The position numbers were made by a program, and so were the translations under genes. This document shows positions 44,348 to 53,500 of a DNA stretch of 64,000 bases, one piece after another (within the stretch, counting starts at the first letter, position 1; every line of letters starts with the position of its first letter). Location of the stretch: NCBI GenBank assembly GCA_963702165.1, contig OY969722.1:1426001-1490000 (forward strand). Reading direction: 5' to 3'. The notes beneath the pieces were generated by a model. That model made no database searches and had not been told where the DNA came from. It was given only the letters and a program-made list of their open reading frames with translations. The stretch is from Terrimesophilobacter sp963702165. Its GTDB lineage: Bacteria > Actinomycetota > Actinomycetes > Actinomycetales > Microbacteriaceae.

Positions 44348-45579
44348 TCCAGTCCTTCCGCCGCATCCGCACCGATCGCGAGTTCGACGAAGCGCTCTTC
44401 AAGCGTGACCGAGCCTCTTACCTCCTCGATCGAGCCGGACTCGATGACCCTGCCCTCGACGATGACCGCAACGGAGTCGCACAGGTTCTCGATCAGTTCC
44501 ATGCTGTGGCTGGAGAGGATGACGGTTCCACCAGAGGAGACGAACCGGCGCAGCACGTGGCTGATGCGCTCCGCCGAAACCGGGTCGACCGCTTCGAACG
44601 GTTCGTCGAGCACCAGCAGCTTCGGAGAGTGGATCATCGCCGCGGCGAGAGCGACCTTCTTGGCCATCCCCGCCGAGTAGTCGGCGACCAGGCGGGTGAG
44701 CGCCTCCTCTATGCCGAAGGCAGCGGCGAGGTCTGCGGTGCGCTGGCGGACGACGGATGGCTGCAGTCCGCGAAGAACGCCGGAGTAGTGCAGCAGTTGG
44801 CGTCCGGTCAGGCGGTCGAACACGCGCATCCGGTCGGGCAGGATGCCCATGTGCTGCTTCGCGATCGCGGTGTCCTTCCAGACATCCGCCTCGGCAATCG
44901 TGATGTGGCCTGCGCTCGGGCGGAGCATGCCGCTGATCATGCCGAGCGTCGTGGTCTTGCCAGCGCCGTTGGGTCCGACAATGCCGAAGATCGAGCCCGC
45001 CGGCACATCCAGGTCGATGTGGTCGACGGCCACCGCGCCGCCGAAGTCCTTGCTCAGGCCCTGCAGGCTCACGAGGGTCTTGCCGGTGGGACGCGGACGG
45101 GGTGCTCGCTTGGGCATGGGCGGTGCCACCGGTGGTGCGGGTGGCGGCTCCGACTTGACCCGGGGTGAGCGGGCGGGAGCGGGACGAAGCGGAGGCTGCG
45201 TCTTGGAGCGAGCCGGCGTCTTCGGCTTGGCGGGCGCACGAGTCTCTGCGGCGGCCGGGATCGCCCGAACCGGCTTGGATACGGCGTCGGGGACGGATGG
45301 CTTGGGCTTCTCCACGACGACGAGTTCGTCGGCGCGCACCACAGGCGCAACGATGTCCGCGCTCGGATGCGATTCGACGGACGCCTCGGACTCGGCCTTC
45401 AGCCGTTCGATGAGTGCGTCGAAGCGATCGAGGAAGTGATCGACTGACAGAGGACTCTCAGGAGACTCGACGGGCGCTTCAATGTTGCGGCCAGAATCCG
45501 ATTCGACCGGCGAGACTTCACGAGAGTCGATTGACTCTCGTACCTCAGCGATCGTCGACTCCGGCTCCACAGACCCCAC
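44323..45579 (-). CDS. ABC transporter ATP-binding protein with long disordered N-terminal extension
   Basis: About 418 residues. The C-terminal ~235 are a standard ABC-2 ATPase: Walker A GPNGAGKTTTLGMI, signature YSAGMAKKVALA, Walker B LLVLDEPFEAVD, H-loop SSHSMELIE. The first ~185 residues are unusual: an acidic coiled-coil-like part (VDHFLDRFDALIERLKAESE), then a Pro/Ala/Lys/Arg-rich linker (PAKPKTPARSKTQPPLRPAP). The start is uncertain: GTG 45579, GTG 45570 and TTG 45591 are all possible, and none has a strong ribosome site. Coupled to the membrane subunit downstream. Confidence 0.85.
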   Translation of the reverse strand: MGSVEPESTIAEVRESIDSREVSPVESDSGRNIEAPVESPESPLSVDHFLDRFDALIERLKAESEASVESHPSADIVAPVVRADELVVVEKPKPSVPDAVSKPVRAIPAAAETRAPAKPKTPARSKTQPPLRPAPARSPRVKSEPPPAPPVAPPMPKRAPRPRPTGKTLVSLQGLSKDFGGAVAVDHIDLDVPAGSIFGIVGPNGAGKTTTLGMISGMLRPSAGHITIAEADVWKDTAIAKQHMGILPDRMRVFDRLTGRQLLHYSGVLRGLQPSVVRQRTADLAAAFGIEEALTRLVADYSAGMAKKVALAAAMIHSPKLLVLDEPFEAVDPVSAERISHVLRRFVSSGGTVILSSHSMELIENLCDSVAVIVEGRVIESGSIEEVRGSVTLEERFVELAIGADAAEGLEWLHTLSD

Positions 45580-45722
45580 CGTACAAGGCAATCACAACTC
45601 TCACGGGCAAAACTCGGCGTTCTATCACGAAATGACTACGTTGCACCAAGCTCACAGGCGCGGACGTAGACCCATCGGTAAACTCTAGCGAGCACAACGG
45701 GGTGTCCGAACGAAAACCGCAA

Positions 45723-45744
45723 CATGAATTCGCCATGAATTCGC
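45723..45744. repeat. Tandem 11-bp repeat upstream of the LicC-like gene
   Basis: CATGAATTCGC occurs twice head to tail (45723-45733 and 45734-45744), 30 bp before the start codon. A third partial match, CAATTC, follows. It is in the leader of the cytidylyltransferase gene and could be a regulator site; no regulator is known. Confidence 0.5.
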
Positions 45745-45774
45745 GGCAATTCAAAGACACCAAAGGAGCATTCA

Positions 45775-46467
45775 ATGACCACGCAGATCGTCATCCTGGC
45801 AGCCGGGATGGGCAGCAGACTCGGTCGTTCCCTCCCGAAGCCGCTGACCGAACTGAACGACGGCCGCACGATCATGCAGCAGCAGTTCGACAACATCCGT
45901 CACGCCTTCGGAAACGAGGCGCAGGTCACGATCGTCGTCGGCTACAAGCTCGAGCACATCATTGAAGCCTTCCCCGAGTCGAACTTCGTCTACAACGAGC
46001 AGTACGACCAGACCAACACCTCGAAGAGCCTGCTTCGTGCGCTGCGCGCGTCCGCGCCGGGTGGCGTGCTGTGGATGAACGGCGACGTGGTCTTCGATCC
46101 CGAGGCGCTTGAGCGCGCGGCGATGCTCGTTGCGCGCGACCAGTCCTTCGTCACGGTCAACACCTCCAAGGTCTCGGATGAAGAAGTCAAGTACACGACC
46201 GACGCGAGCGGCTACATCCGCGAGCTCTCCAAGACCGTCAAGGGCGGCCTCGGCGAGGCTGTCGGCATCAACTACATCTCGCGTGACGCCAAGGCGGCCC
46301 TGGTTCGCCACCTGAACCGCGTGGACGACCAGGACTACTTCGAGCGCGGGCTCGAGCTCGCGGTCGAGCAGGATGGCCTGCGTCTCGAGCCGCTCGACAT
46401 CTCGGACCTGTACGCGGTCGAGATCGACTTCGCCGAGGACCTGGAGCGCGCGAACCTCTTCGTGTAG
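45775..46467 (+). CDS. LicC-like nucleotidyltransferase (NTP_transf_3)
   Basis: 230 residues: VILAAGMGSRLGRSLPKPL is the nucleotide-binding loop, WMNGDVVFDPEAL carries the metal-binding Asp, and EIDFAEDLERA the second. It resembles CTP:phosphocholine cytidylyltransferase LicC and related enzymes that make CDP-activated precursors for teichoic acids or capsules. Strong ribosome site AAAGGAG six bases before ATG 45775. It begins the plus-strand envelope cluster; the substrate is not proven. Confidence 0.82.
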   Translation: MTTQIVILAAGMGSRLGRSLPKPLTELNDGRTIMQQQFDNIRHAFGNEAQVTIVVGYKLEHIIEAFPESNFVYNEQYDQTNTSKSLLRALRASAPGGVLWMNGDVVFDPEALERAAMLVARDQSFVTVNTSKVSDEEVKYTTDASGYIRELSKTVKGGLGEAVGINYISRDAKAALVRHLNRVDDQDYFERGLELAVEQDGLRLEPLDISDLYAVEIDFAEDLERANLFV

Positions 46468-46488
46468 CTCCGACGGTCGACCGAGGCA

Positions 46489-46525
46489 GGTTTCGAGACG
46501 ATCGCTGGCGCGATCCCTCAACCAG
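46489..46525. repeat. GGTTTCGAGACG... type intergenic repeat
   Basis: GGTTTCGAGACGATCGCTGG followed by CGCGATCCCTCAACCAG: imperfect inverted repeat (GGTTTCGAG/CTCAACC ends and GATCG/CGATC inner) between the LicC-like and TagG-like genes. It resembles the TCGACAAGCTC-type dispersed repeats at 9111 and 60780, in a different variant. Confidence 0.4.
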
Positions 46526-46552
46526 CAGACAGCGATCACTACGATAAGAGTC

Positions 46553-47353
46553 GTGTCAGCCACCGTATCGTCGCGTCCGCAGCCGTCTGCGACCCGACGC
46601 TACCGACAGTCGCTGTGGCTGCTGACGAAGCGTGACCTGCGGGTGCGGTACTCGACATCCGTCCTCGGCTACGTGTGGTCGATCCTCGATCCGCTGCTGA
46701 TGGCGGGGATCTACTGGTTCGTCTTCACGCGGGTTTTCACGCGCACGGTGGGCGAGGAACCGTACATCATCTTCCTGCTCTCGGCACTGCTGCCGTGGAT
46801 GTGGTTCAACGGCACCGTGAGCGACAGCACGCGCGCGTTCATCCGTGACGCCAAGCTCATCCGTTCGACCCGGATGCCGCGCACCATCTGGGTGAACCGG
46901 ATCGTGCTGTCGAAGGGCATCGAGTTCCTGCTGAGCATCCCGGTGCTCGCGCTGTTCGCGGTGTTCACGGACAAAACAGAGTTGCAGTGGCAGGTGGTCT
47001 TCTTCCCGCTGGCGGTTCTGCTGCAAACCGTACTGCTTGTCGGTATCGGCCTGATCGTCGCTCCGCTCGTCGTCTTCTTCCGGGACTTCGAGAGGGCGGT
47101 GAAGCTCATCCTGCGGTTCCTGTTCTACGCCTCGCCGATCATCTACGGTCTCTCCGACATGCCGCCGGCGTTCCAGCCGTGGGCAGCGTTCAACCCGCTC
47201 GCCGGCATCTTCTCGCTCTACCGCTCCGCCTTCTTCCCCAGCCAGCTCGACTGGTTCGCGGTGGGCGCAGGTGCACTGGTGAGCGTCGTCATCCTGGTTC
47301 TCGGTCTCCTCGTGTTCTCCCGCACCCAACGCTCGGTGCTGAAGGAGATCTGA
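46553..47353 (+). CDS. TagG-like teichoic acid / polysaccharide ABC exporter permease
   Basis: 266 residues from GTG 46553. LLTKRDLRVRYSTSVLGYVW is the conserved N-terminal segment of ABC-2 polysaccharide and polyol-phosphate exporters; about six membrane helices follow, with YASPIIYGLSDMP near the end. It exports wall teichoic acid or a similar polymer together with the TagH-like ATPase, whose ATG shares one base with this stop. Confidence 0.9.
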   Translation: MSATVSSRPQPSATRRYRQSLWLLTKRDLRVRYSTSVLGYVWSILDPLLMAGIYWFVFTRVFTRTVGEEPYIIFLLSALLPWMWFNGTVSDSTRAFIRDAKLIRSTRMPRTIWVNRIVLSKGIEFLLSIPVLALFAVFTDKTELQWQVVFFPLAVLLQTVLLVGIGLIVAPLVVFFRDFERAVKLILRFLFYASPIIYGLSDMPPAFQPWAAFNPLAGIFSLYRSAFFPSQLDWFAVGAGALVSVVILVLGLLVFSRTQRSVLKEI

Positions 47354-48126
47354 TGGTCGAGGTCGTTCCCGCCGAACTGAAGGGCGCCCCGGTCATCGAG
47401 GTGTCGGATGTCGGCATCCGGTTCCGCCGCAACCGTCGGTCCCGCCGCAATTTCAAGGATCTGTTCGCGGGCAAGAACCGGCGTGCGCGTCCGAGCGAAT
47501 TCTGGGCGCTGCGCAACGTGTCATTCACAGTGAAGCAAGGTGAGGCGATCGGCGTCGTCGGACGCAACGGACAGGGAAAGTCCACCCTGCTGAAGCTCGT
47601 GACCGGCGTGCTGCTTCCGGATGAGGGCGGCGTCGAGGTGCACGCCGGCGTAGCGCCCCTCATCGAGATCACCGGTGGCTTCGTCGAGGACCTGACTGTG
47701 CGCGACAACGTCTACCTGACCGCAGGCCTTCACGGCATGCCGAAGCGCGAGATCGACGAACGCTACGCCGAGATCATCGCGTTCGCCGAGATCGAGGATT
47801 TTCAGGACACGCCGTACAAGCACCTGTCCAGCGGCATGAAGGTGCGACTCGCGTTCTCGGTAATCTCGCGCCTGGAGGAGCCGATTCTGCTCGTCGACGA
47901 GGTGCTCGCGGTCGGCGACAAGGCGTTCCGCGAGAAGTGCTACGGGCGCATCGAGGAGCTGCTCGAGGGCGGGCGGACTCTGTTCTTCGTCTCCCACAAC
48001 GAGCGCGACCTGAAGCGCTTCTGCCGTCGCGGGCTGTACCTCGACAAGGGCGAGCTCGTGCTCGATTCGAGCATCGAGGATGTGCTCGATCGCTACAACT
48101 CCGACTACGGGCTCGTCACGCACTGA
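47353..48126 (+). CDS. TagH-like teichoic acid / polysaccharide ABC exporter ATPase
   Basis: 257 residues: a short N-terminal segment with a basic patch (RRNRRSRRNFKDL), Walker A GRNGQGKSTLLKLV, signature LSSGMKVRLAFSV, Walker B ILLVDEVLAVGD. The SGMKVRLAF signature and LVDEVLAVGD are diagnostic for polysaccharide/teichoic acid exporters. There is no long C-terminal carbohydrate-binding domain, so it matches the short TagH form. Start overlaps the permease stop by one base. Confidence 0.93.
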   Translation: MVEVVPAELKGAPVIEVSDVGIRFRRNRRSRRNFKDLFAGKNRRARPSEFWALRNVSFTVKQGEAIGVVGRNGQGKSTLLKLVTGVLLPDEGGVEVHAGVAPLIEITGGFVEDLTVRDNVYLTAGLHGMPKREIDERYAEIIAFAEIEDFQDTPYKHLSSGMKVRLAFSVISRLEEPILLVDEVLAVGDKAFREKCYGRIEELLEGGRTLFFVSHNERDLKRFCRRGLYLDKGELVLDSSIEDVLDRYNSDYGLVTH

Positions 48127-48175
48127 CTCCCAGACTCGGTCACCTATCATCGGAACCCCAAATGGGAGGATGACC

Positions 48176-49048
48176 GTGAGCTACAGCGAGAAGATGGCTG
48201 CCGGCCTGATGCCGGTACAAGGGTTCGACCGGCTGCTGACCGCACAACGCCCGGCTGTGCTCGCGCACATCCGGAACATCCGTCGTCGGCACCCGGATGC
48301 GACGCCCGGTGAGGTCATCCGCATTCTGGAGCAGCATTTCCACGCCACGGTCACCGCGGGCGGCGCAACCGCCGGTGCTGCCGCGATCGTTCCCGGGGTG
48401 GGGACCACCATCAGCCTCGCCATCACGGGCGTTGAGACGGCGATCTTCCTCGAATCGTGCGCGCTGTTGGCTCAGGCTGTCAGCGAGATACACGGAATCG
48501 CCGTCACCGACCCGGACCGCGCCCGCACCATCGTCATGGCGATGGTGCTCGGCAAGTCGGGTGGCGACCTGGTCCGCAATCTTGCGGCACAGGCATCCGG
48601 AACCGGCGTCTCCCGCAATACGTTCTGGGGTGACCTGATCGGCCGCAACCTGCCTCAGGCGGTCGTCGGCCCGATCGCCACCAGGGTGCGGCGGTCGTTC
48701 ATGAGGCGGTTCACGCGCAACACGGCAACCAGTGCCATTGGGCGCATCATCCCGTTCGGGATCGGCGCGGTCGTCGGTGGCGTGGGCAGCAACGTGCTGG
48801 GGCGGAAGATCATCGAAAGCTCACGCATCGCCTTCGGCCCGCCCCCGGTCGAGTTCCCAGCGAACCTGGATCCGCGGCCGCGCAAGCAGCGGACCATCCG
48901 ACTGAAGGTGGTGTCGGGTGGGAAGTCCCGGCTGGGACCCACCATGCTGCCGGAGGAGCCGTCCGCGGCTACTGCTGCGACGCCTGAACCGCAGACGACT
49001 CCCGAGTCGGCGCCGACTCCTGGGTCGCCGACAGAGCCTCCCCGTTGA
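48176..49048 (+). CDS. Conserved protein of unknown function with central hydrophobic segment
   Basis: 290 residues from GTG 48176 (GGGAGG six bases before it; ATG 48170 is too close to that site). It has a glycine/alanine-rich hydrophobic stretch TAGGATAGAAAIVPGVGTTI, a second at IIPFGIGAVVGGVGSNVLG and a Pro/Thr-rich tail. Possibly related to the EcsC family. It follows the TagH-like gene in the same direction, and its 3' end overlaps a decayed polymerase fragment on the other strand by 80 bp. Confidence 0.6.
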   Translation: MSYSEKMAAGLMPVQGFDRLLTAQRPAVLAHIRNIRRRHPDATPGEVIRILEQHFHATVTAGGATAGAAAIVPGVGTTISLAITGVETAIFLESCALLAQAVSEIHGIAVTDPDRARTIVMAMVLGKSGGDLVRNLAAQASGTGVSRNTFWGDLIGRNLPQAVVGPIATRVRRSFMRRFTRNTATSAIGRIIPFGIGAVVGGVGSNVLGRKIIESSRIAFGPPPVEFPANLDPRPRKQRTIRLKVVSGGKSRLGPTMLPEEPSAATAATPEPQTTPESAPTPGSPTEPPR

Positions 49049-49377
49049 ACAGGACCCAGCGCTCGAGCAACCGCTCGACCACCGCGTGGAATCGCTGGGT
49101 CGCCGCACCGGGGGTCGTGTCTCCGAAGTAGCGGGCGGACCAGAACTGCAATCGGTCTCGTGCGTTCGGGTCGTCGCGAACGTGGAGAACGCGCGCCGTC
49201 ACATCCGTCGACTCGGCGACGGTCAGCCGGGGTCGGGTCAAGCGAGTTTGCGGCGCGGATTGCCTCCATGATCCGCTTGTTCGCCGCAGCGTACTCGGCA
49301 TCTTGCACGCCGCTTCTCGGGTGCGGCCGGTAGACGATACGAAAGCGGCTGTCCGCAAGCAAGGCGGTGACGAGCAC
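48969..49377 (-). pseudogene. Decayed C-terminal fragment of a CDP-glycerol glycerophosphotransferase
   Basis: The first part (from 49377) reads LLADSRFRIVYRPHPRSGVQ and the last part FWSARYFGDTTPGAATQRFH, ending at 48969. Both are homologous to the adjacent intact-length gene (LIYRPHPRTGV and YWVTRHFGDTSPGAATARFH). The N-terminal two-thirds and ~60 residues including the YSS-type site are missing, and the two parts are in different frames. It looks like a tandem duplicate that has degenerated, downstream of its parent. Confidence 0.7.
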
Positions 49378-49389
49378 CTCCCCGTGCGA

Positions 49390-50697
49390 TCAGTCGGCCG
49401 TCGGCGCCGGATCGTCCTCTTCGTCGTCGTCGAGTTCGAACGGGTCGGCATCGCGCACCCGAGGGTCAGATGCATGCAGCGCGGCGTGCGTGTGCCATTC
49501 ATCGACGAGTCGCTCCACCGCCCGGTGGAACCGGGCTGTCGCGGCGCCGGGAGACGTGTCGCCGAAGTGGCGAGTCACCCAGTACTCGAGGCGGCGCTGG
49601 GCATCCTCGTCATGCTGCACCCGGTCGATGATCTCGACGATATTCGGGGCATCGAACGAATCCAGCCACTCGGCTGCGCCGAGGTACCCGGTCATGTCGA
49701 CTTCGGCGTTGGGCGAGACGGGACGCGTGATGATGACCGGCTTTCCGGTGGCAAGCCGGTCGTAGACCATCGCGGAGATATCGGTGATCGCAACATCGGC
49801 TGCAGCCAGCTGCCAGCCCAGCGCCGGTCCGTCGTCGTACATGTGCTGAGCGTCGGAGTCTTCGCCGTTGGCGCGATCGATCGCCTCGATGATCTGCTGG
49901 TTGGCCGCGGCGGTAGTCGGCATCGAGCACTCCCGTGCGCGGATGCGGCCGGTAGATCAGCCGGTGCTGACCGGTCGCGAGCAGCGCATCGACCAGGCGC
50001 GACACCGTGCGAGGCGATCGAACCGTACGCCGCGGCATCGCGGTCTCCCTCCCAGGTGGGCGAATAGAGCACGACGGTGCGATCATCCGGCGTATAGGGA
50101 AGCTCGCCCGCGAAATGGTCGGCCTGCGGGCGGCCGATCGTGATCGTGCGGTTGTCGATGTCGAACGCCCACAGCTTGCGGCGCAGGCGATCGCGGGCGG
50201 CGTCCCCGGCGACCAGGCTGTAGTCGTAGGCCTTGAACTGGTTGGTCGTCATGTACATCTTGTCGGACTCGCCGTGGTTGATGAACACGTGCCACATGCG
50301 GCCGTACCGGAACATCTGGAAGTTCTTGGTGTTCTGGTTCACGTAGAACACGAGCTTCAGCTCGTGCGTGCCGACGAAGTGCTCCAGATCGACGACCTTC
50401 CGCTTGTACACCACAGGTACCGGCGACTCGTCGAGCAGGGCGAGAGCGGTGCCGGGTGCGCGCGCGATGATCGCGACCGGCCAGGTCTCCGCCAGCTTCG
50501 CCAAGCGGCGCGTACCACTGGCGGATCTGGTAGAGATTGACTTTGGAGTCGGCGAAGTAGACGGCGATCTCGATGCTGCCGAGCTCCGGCTCGTCCGAAG
50601 ACTTCAGCCGTTCGTCGAGTTGGCGACGGTTGCGCCGGGACCGGATGAGGTTCCGGACGATGCGACGCGCGGTCTTGAGATCGTTGACTAACGGCAT
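49390..50697 (-). pseudogene. CDP-glycerol glycerophosphotransferase family protein, three +1 shifts
   Basis: From ATG 50697 the frame reads VNDLKTARRIVRNLIRSRRN and SIEIAVYFADSKVNLYQIRQ. Extra bases near 50507, 49997 and 49912 then link TWPVAIIARAPGTALALLDE, VFINHGESDKMYMTTN (the HGxxxK-type site), VVLYSPTWEGDRDA, HRLIYRPHPRTGV and VAITDISAMVYDRLATGKP. All motifs of the teichoic acid polymerase family are present in order, but the joined protein is acidic at the C-terminus (DDDEEDD). It adds polyol-phosphate units to wall polymer. Shifts look like sequence error. Confidence 0.8.
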
Positions 50698-50771
50698 CCA
50701 ACGATTAAACCAGTGCGATCGGGCACGCCTCACCAAGGCCGGGCGGTGGCCGACGCTACGCTGAACTCACT

Positions 50772-52004
50772 GTGGAACGCGAGACTCGAGCCGGTGCATC
50801 CGCACGCTTCACCTTCGCACGGGGGAACGCGGCGAAGCTCCTCTCGGCGCCGTTGTATGCGCTGGGCACTCTCGCGAGTCTCGTTGTGCCACGCCGCGGC
50901 GACCGGTGGGTGTTCGGCAGCGGCTCCGGACTCGGCGAGGGTGCTCTCCCCCTGGCCCTGCACGTGCGCGCCACCGACCCCGGCGCCCGTGTGCTGTGGC
51001 TGGCCGCAGACGAGCGGGAGCGCCAGGCCGCGCTGGCTCTCGGGCTGCCCAGCGCGCTGCGTTCAACCTGGCGCGGGTTCCGGGCGACGCTGCGCGCCGG
51101 GGTCATCGTGATCACTCACGGCTTCGGTGACGTGAACCGGTTCGGCACGCGCGGCGCCTTCGTGGTGCAGCTGTGGCACGGGATTCCGCTCAAGAAGATC
51201 CAGCTCGACTCCCCCGTCACCTTCACCAGCTCGCTGGCGCCGGCCGCCTTGCTGCGGACGCTGTACCGGCGCAGTGCCGCGGCGATCGACCTGCTGCCTG
51301 CGGCATCCGAGACCTCCGCCACGAGGCTGCGGACCGCGTTCGGGCTGCCAGCGGGAACGGTTGTGGTGACCGGCGACCCGCGCGACGACACCGTGCTGCG
51401 ACCGGATGGCGCTCGGGATCTGCTCGAGAGCGCGCTCGGCCCGCTCGCGGACAGCCAGGTGCTGCTGTACGCGCCGACCTGGCGGGATGGCGCATCCGAC
51501 CCTGGCGTGCCCAGCGCATCCGAGTGGACGGCGATCGCCGACTACCTGGAGCGCTCCAACAGCCTGCTGGCGCTGCGCCCACACCCCCACGGCATCGGCG
51601 ACTACGAGCGCGGCACGACGGTGAGCCCGCGCATCCGGATGCTGCCGTCAACGGTGGTCGGAGACCTCAACCGGGTGCTGCCCGGGGTCGACGTAGTCAT
51701 CACCGACTACTCCTCCGTGGCCTACGATTTCGCCCTCACGGCGCGTCCGATCGTGTTCTTCGCACCGGACGTCGCCGAGTACGTCGCGGCACGCGGGCTG
51801 TACGAGCCGTATGAGGAGTTCAGCGGCGGGCACACTGTCAGCAACTGGGAAGGCGTCATCCGACAACTCGACGACGCGGCGGCGCTCGGCGGCCTCCGGG
51901 AGCACAGCAGTAGGCTCGCACAGCGGCATCATGCCTACCGCGACGGCCGCAACACCGAGAGGGTGTACACCGAGATCGCCGCTCGGCTGAGAGGGCAGGA
52001 ATGA
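50772..52004 (+). CDS. CDP-glycerol glycerophosphotransferase family protein
   Basis: 410 residues from GTG 50772. Conserved sites: LWHGIPLKKIQLD, VLLYAPTWRDGA, LLALRPHPHGIGDY and VVITDYSSVAYDFALTARP. These define the Glyphos_transf fold of teichoic acid primases and polymerases, which use CDP-glycerol or CDP-ribitol at the membrane inner face. It overlaps the next similar gene by 4 bp. Confidence 0.92.
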   Translation: MERETRAGASARFTFARGNAAKLLSAPLYALGTLASLVVPRRGDRWVFGSGSGLGEGALPLALHVRATDPGARVLWLAADERERQAALALGLPSALRSTWRGFRATLRAGVIVITHGFGDVNRFGTRGAFVVQLWHGIPLKKIQLDSPVTFTSSLAPAALLRTLYRRSAAAIDLLPAASETSATRLRTAFGLPAGTVVVTGDPRDDTVLRPDGARDLLESALGPLADSQVLLYAPTWRDGASDPGVPSASEWTAIADYLERSNSLLALRPHPHGIGDYERGTTVSPRIRMLPSTVVGDLNRVLPGVDVVITDYSSVAYDFALTARPIVFFAPDVAEYVAARGLYEPYEEFSGGHTVSNWEGVIRQLDDAAALGGLREHSSRLAQRHHAYRDGRNTERVYTEIAARLRGQE

Positions 52005-53476
52005 CCGCAACGCAGCACGTCACCGCTTCGACGATCGACCTGGTCGCAGGTGAACCGCCGCAACTCGTCGTCAGCGGAGTGGGTGCCGCACCGGTCGAGT
52101 TGGAACTGGTCGGCGCGCGGCTGCGGTTGCCTGCGCTGATCGCGGTCGACGGTGAGCGGTGGACCGCGACGATTCCGCTGCTCAGTTCGCGCTGGGGCGG
52201 TCCAGCTCTGCCACCGCCGAGCGGACGATACCGGATCCGCGTCGACGCACGCGGGATCGTGCTGCCGGAGGCGGCATTCCTGCGCGGACTGTTCCGAGTC
52301 GTCTTCGAAGCCGACGACAGCGGAGTGGTCGCGGAGTTCTCTGCGCCGCTCGCCGACGACGAGGTGGGGCCGGAGAATCAGGCCAGGCTCGAGCGCGAGT
52401 ACCACGCCGCGTCCCCGGAGCCCCAGAACGCGGTTTTCTTTGAGAGCTTCTACGGGCAGAACGCTTCCTGCAACCCACGCGCGATCGCACGCGCCCTGGC
52501 TGAAACCCGGCCGGACATCGCCCGCTACTGGGGCGTCGCCGACGCATCCGTCGACGTGCCGCTCGGCGGGATCGCCGTCATCGAGGGCAGCCGAGAGTGG
52601 TGGCGCATCCGGGCGGCGGCGCGGCTCATCGTGATCAACGACTGGCTGCGCGGACGCTACCGAAAGCGCGCGCACCAGAAGGTGCTGCAGACCTGGCACG
52701 GCACCATGCTCAAGCGGCTCGCGCTCAGTCGGCGCCGGCTCGGGCTCCGGCCCGCCCTGGCGACGCTCAAGGAGCGCGCCCGATGGAGCATCCTGCTCGC
52801 GCAGAACTCGTACGCGGCGAACGTCTTCCGTCGCTCCTACGCCTGGCTGGGCCCGGTGTGGGAGGAGGGCTACCCGCGCGACGACATCCTGGTCAACGGT
52901 GATGCCGCGGCGGTGCGCGCCAAGCTCGGGATTGCGGATGACGCGCGGGTGCTGCTGTACGCACCGACCTGGCGCGACGACCGGCCGGACCACGTTGACC
53001 ACCTGGATGTCGCCAGCTTCGCCGAGCAGCTTGGCGACGGGTATGTGACGCTGATCCGGGGACACTCGCGCACCCTCCGCCCGGGCGAGGATGTGCACGG
53101 CGGCGGGGTCGTGGACGTCACCAGCTACCCCGACATCGCCGAGCTGTTCCTGGTCGCCGATGCGCTGATCACCGACTATTCGAGCGTTATGTTCGACTTC
53201 AGCGTGACCCGCAAACCGATCTACTTCTTCACGCCCGACCTTGACCGGTACCGGGAAGTGTTGCGCGGGTTCTACTTCGACCTGCTGGCGGTCGCGCCGG
53301 GACCGGTCGTGCGGGACCCGACCGAACTGCTGGAGCTGGTGCGGAATCCGGATGCTGTGGCCGAGGAGTATCGGGAGCGGTACCAGGCGTGGCGCGAGCG
53401 GTTCAACCCGCGTGACGACGGCCGGGCCGCGCAGCGGGTGGTGGACCGGATCCTGCGGGATGGCCTGCTCGACTGA
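52001..53476 (+). CDS. CDP-glycerol glycerophosphotransferase family protein (second, longer)
   Basis: 491 residues. The N-terminal ~130 residues are a separate beta-rich region; the C-terminal part has TWHGTMLKRLALSRRR, LLYAPTWRDDRP, VTLIRGHSRT and LITDYSSVMFDFSVTRKP. With the preceding gene it may supply a primase/polymerase pair. ATGA overlap shows translational coupling. Confidence 0.92.
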   Translation: MTATQHVTASTIDLVAGEPPQLVVSGVGAAPVELELVGARLRLPALIAVDGERWTATIPLLSSRWGGPALPPPSGRYRIRVDARGIVLPEAAFLRGLFRVVFEADDSGVVAEFSAPLADDEVGPENQARLEREYHAASPEPQNAVFFESFYGQNASCNPRAIARALAETRPDIARYWGVADASVDVPLGGIAVIEGSREWWRIRAAARLIVINDWLRGRYRKRAHQKVLQTWHGTMLKRLALSRRRLGLRPALATLKERARWSILLAQNSYAANVFRRSYAWLGPVWEEGYPRDDILVNGDAAAVRAKLGIADDARVLLYAPTWRDDRPDHVDHLDVASFAEQLGDGYVTLIRGHSRTLRPGEDVHGGGVVDVTSYPDIAELFLVADALITDYSSVMFDFSVTRKPIYFFTPDLDRYREVLRGFYFDLLAVAPGPVVRDPTELLELVRNPDAVAEEYRERYQAWRERFNPRDDGRAAQRVVDRILRDGLLD

Positions 53477-53500
53477 GCGGAACCTGAAGGACCGACTCGG

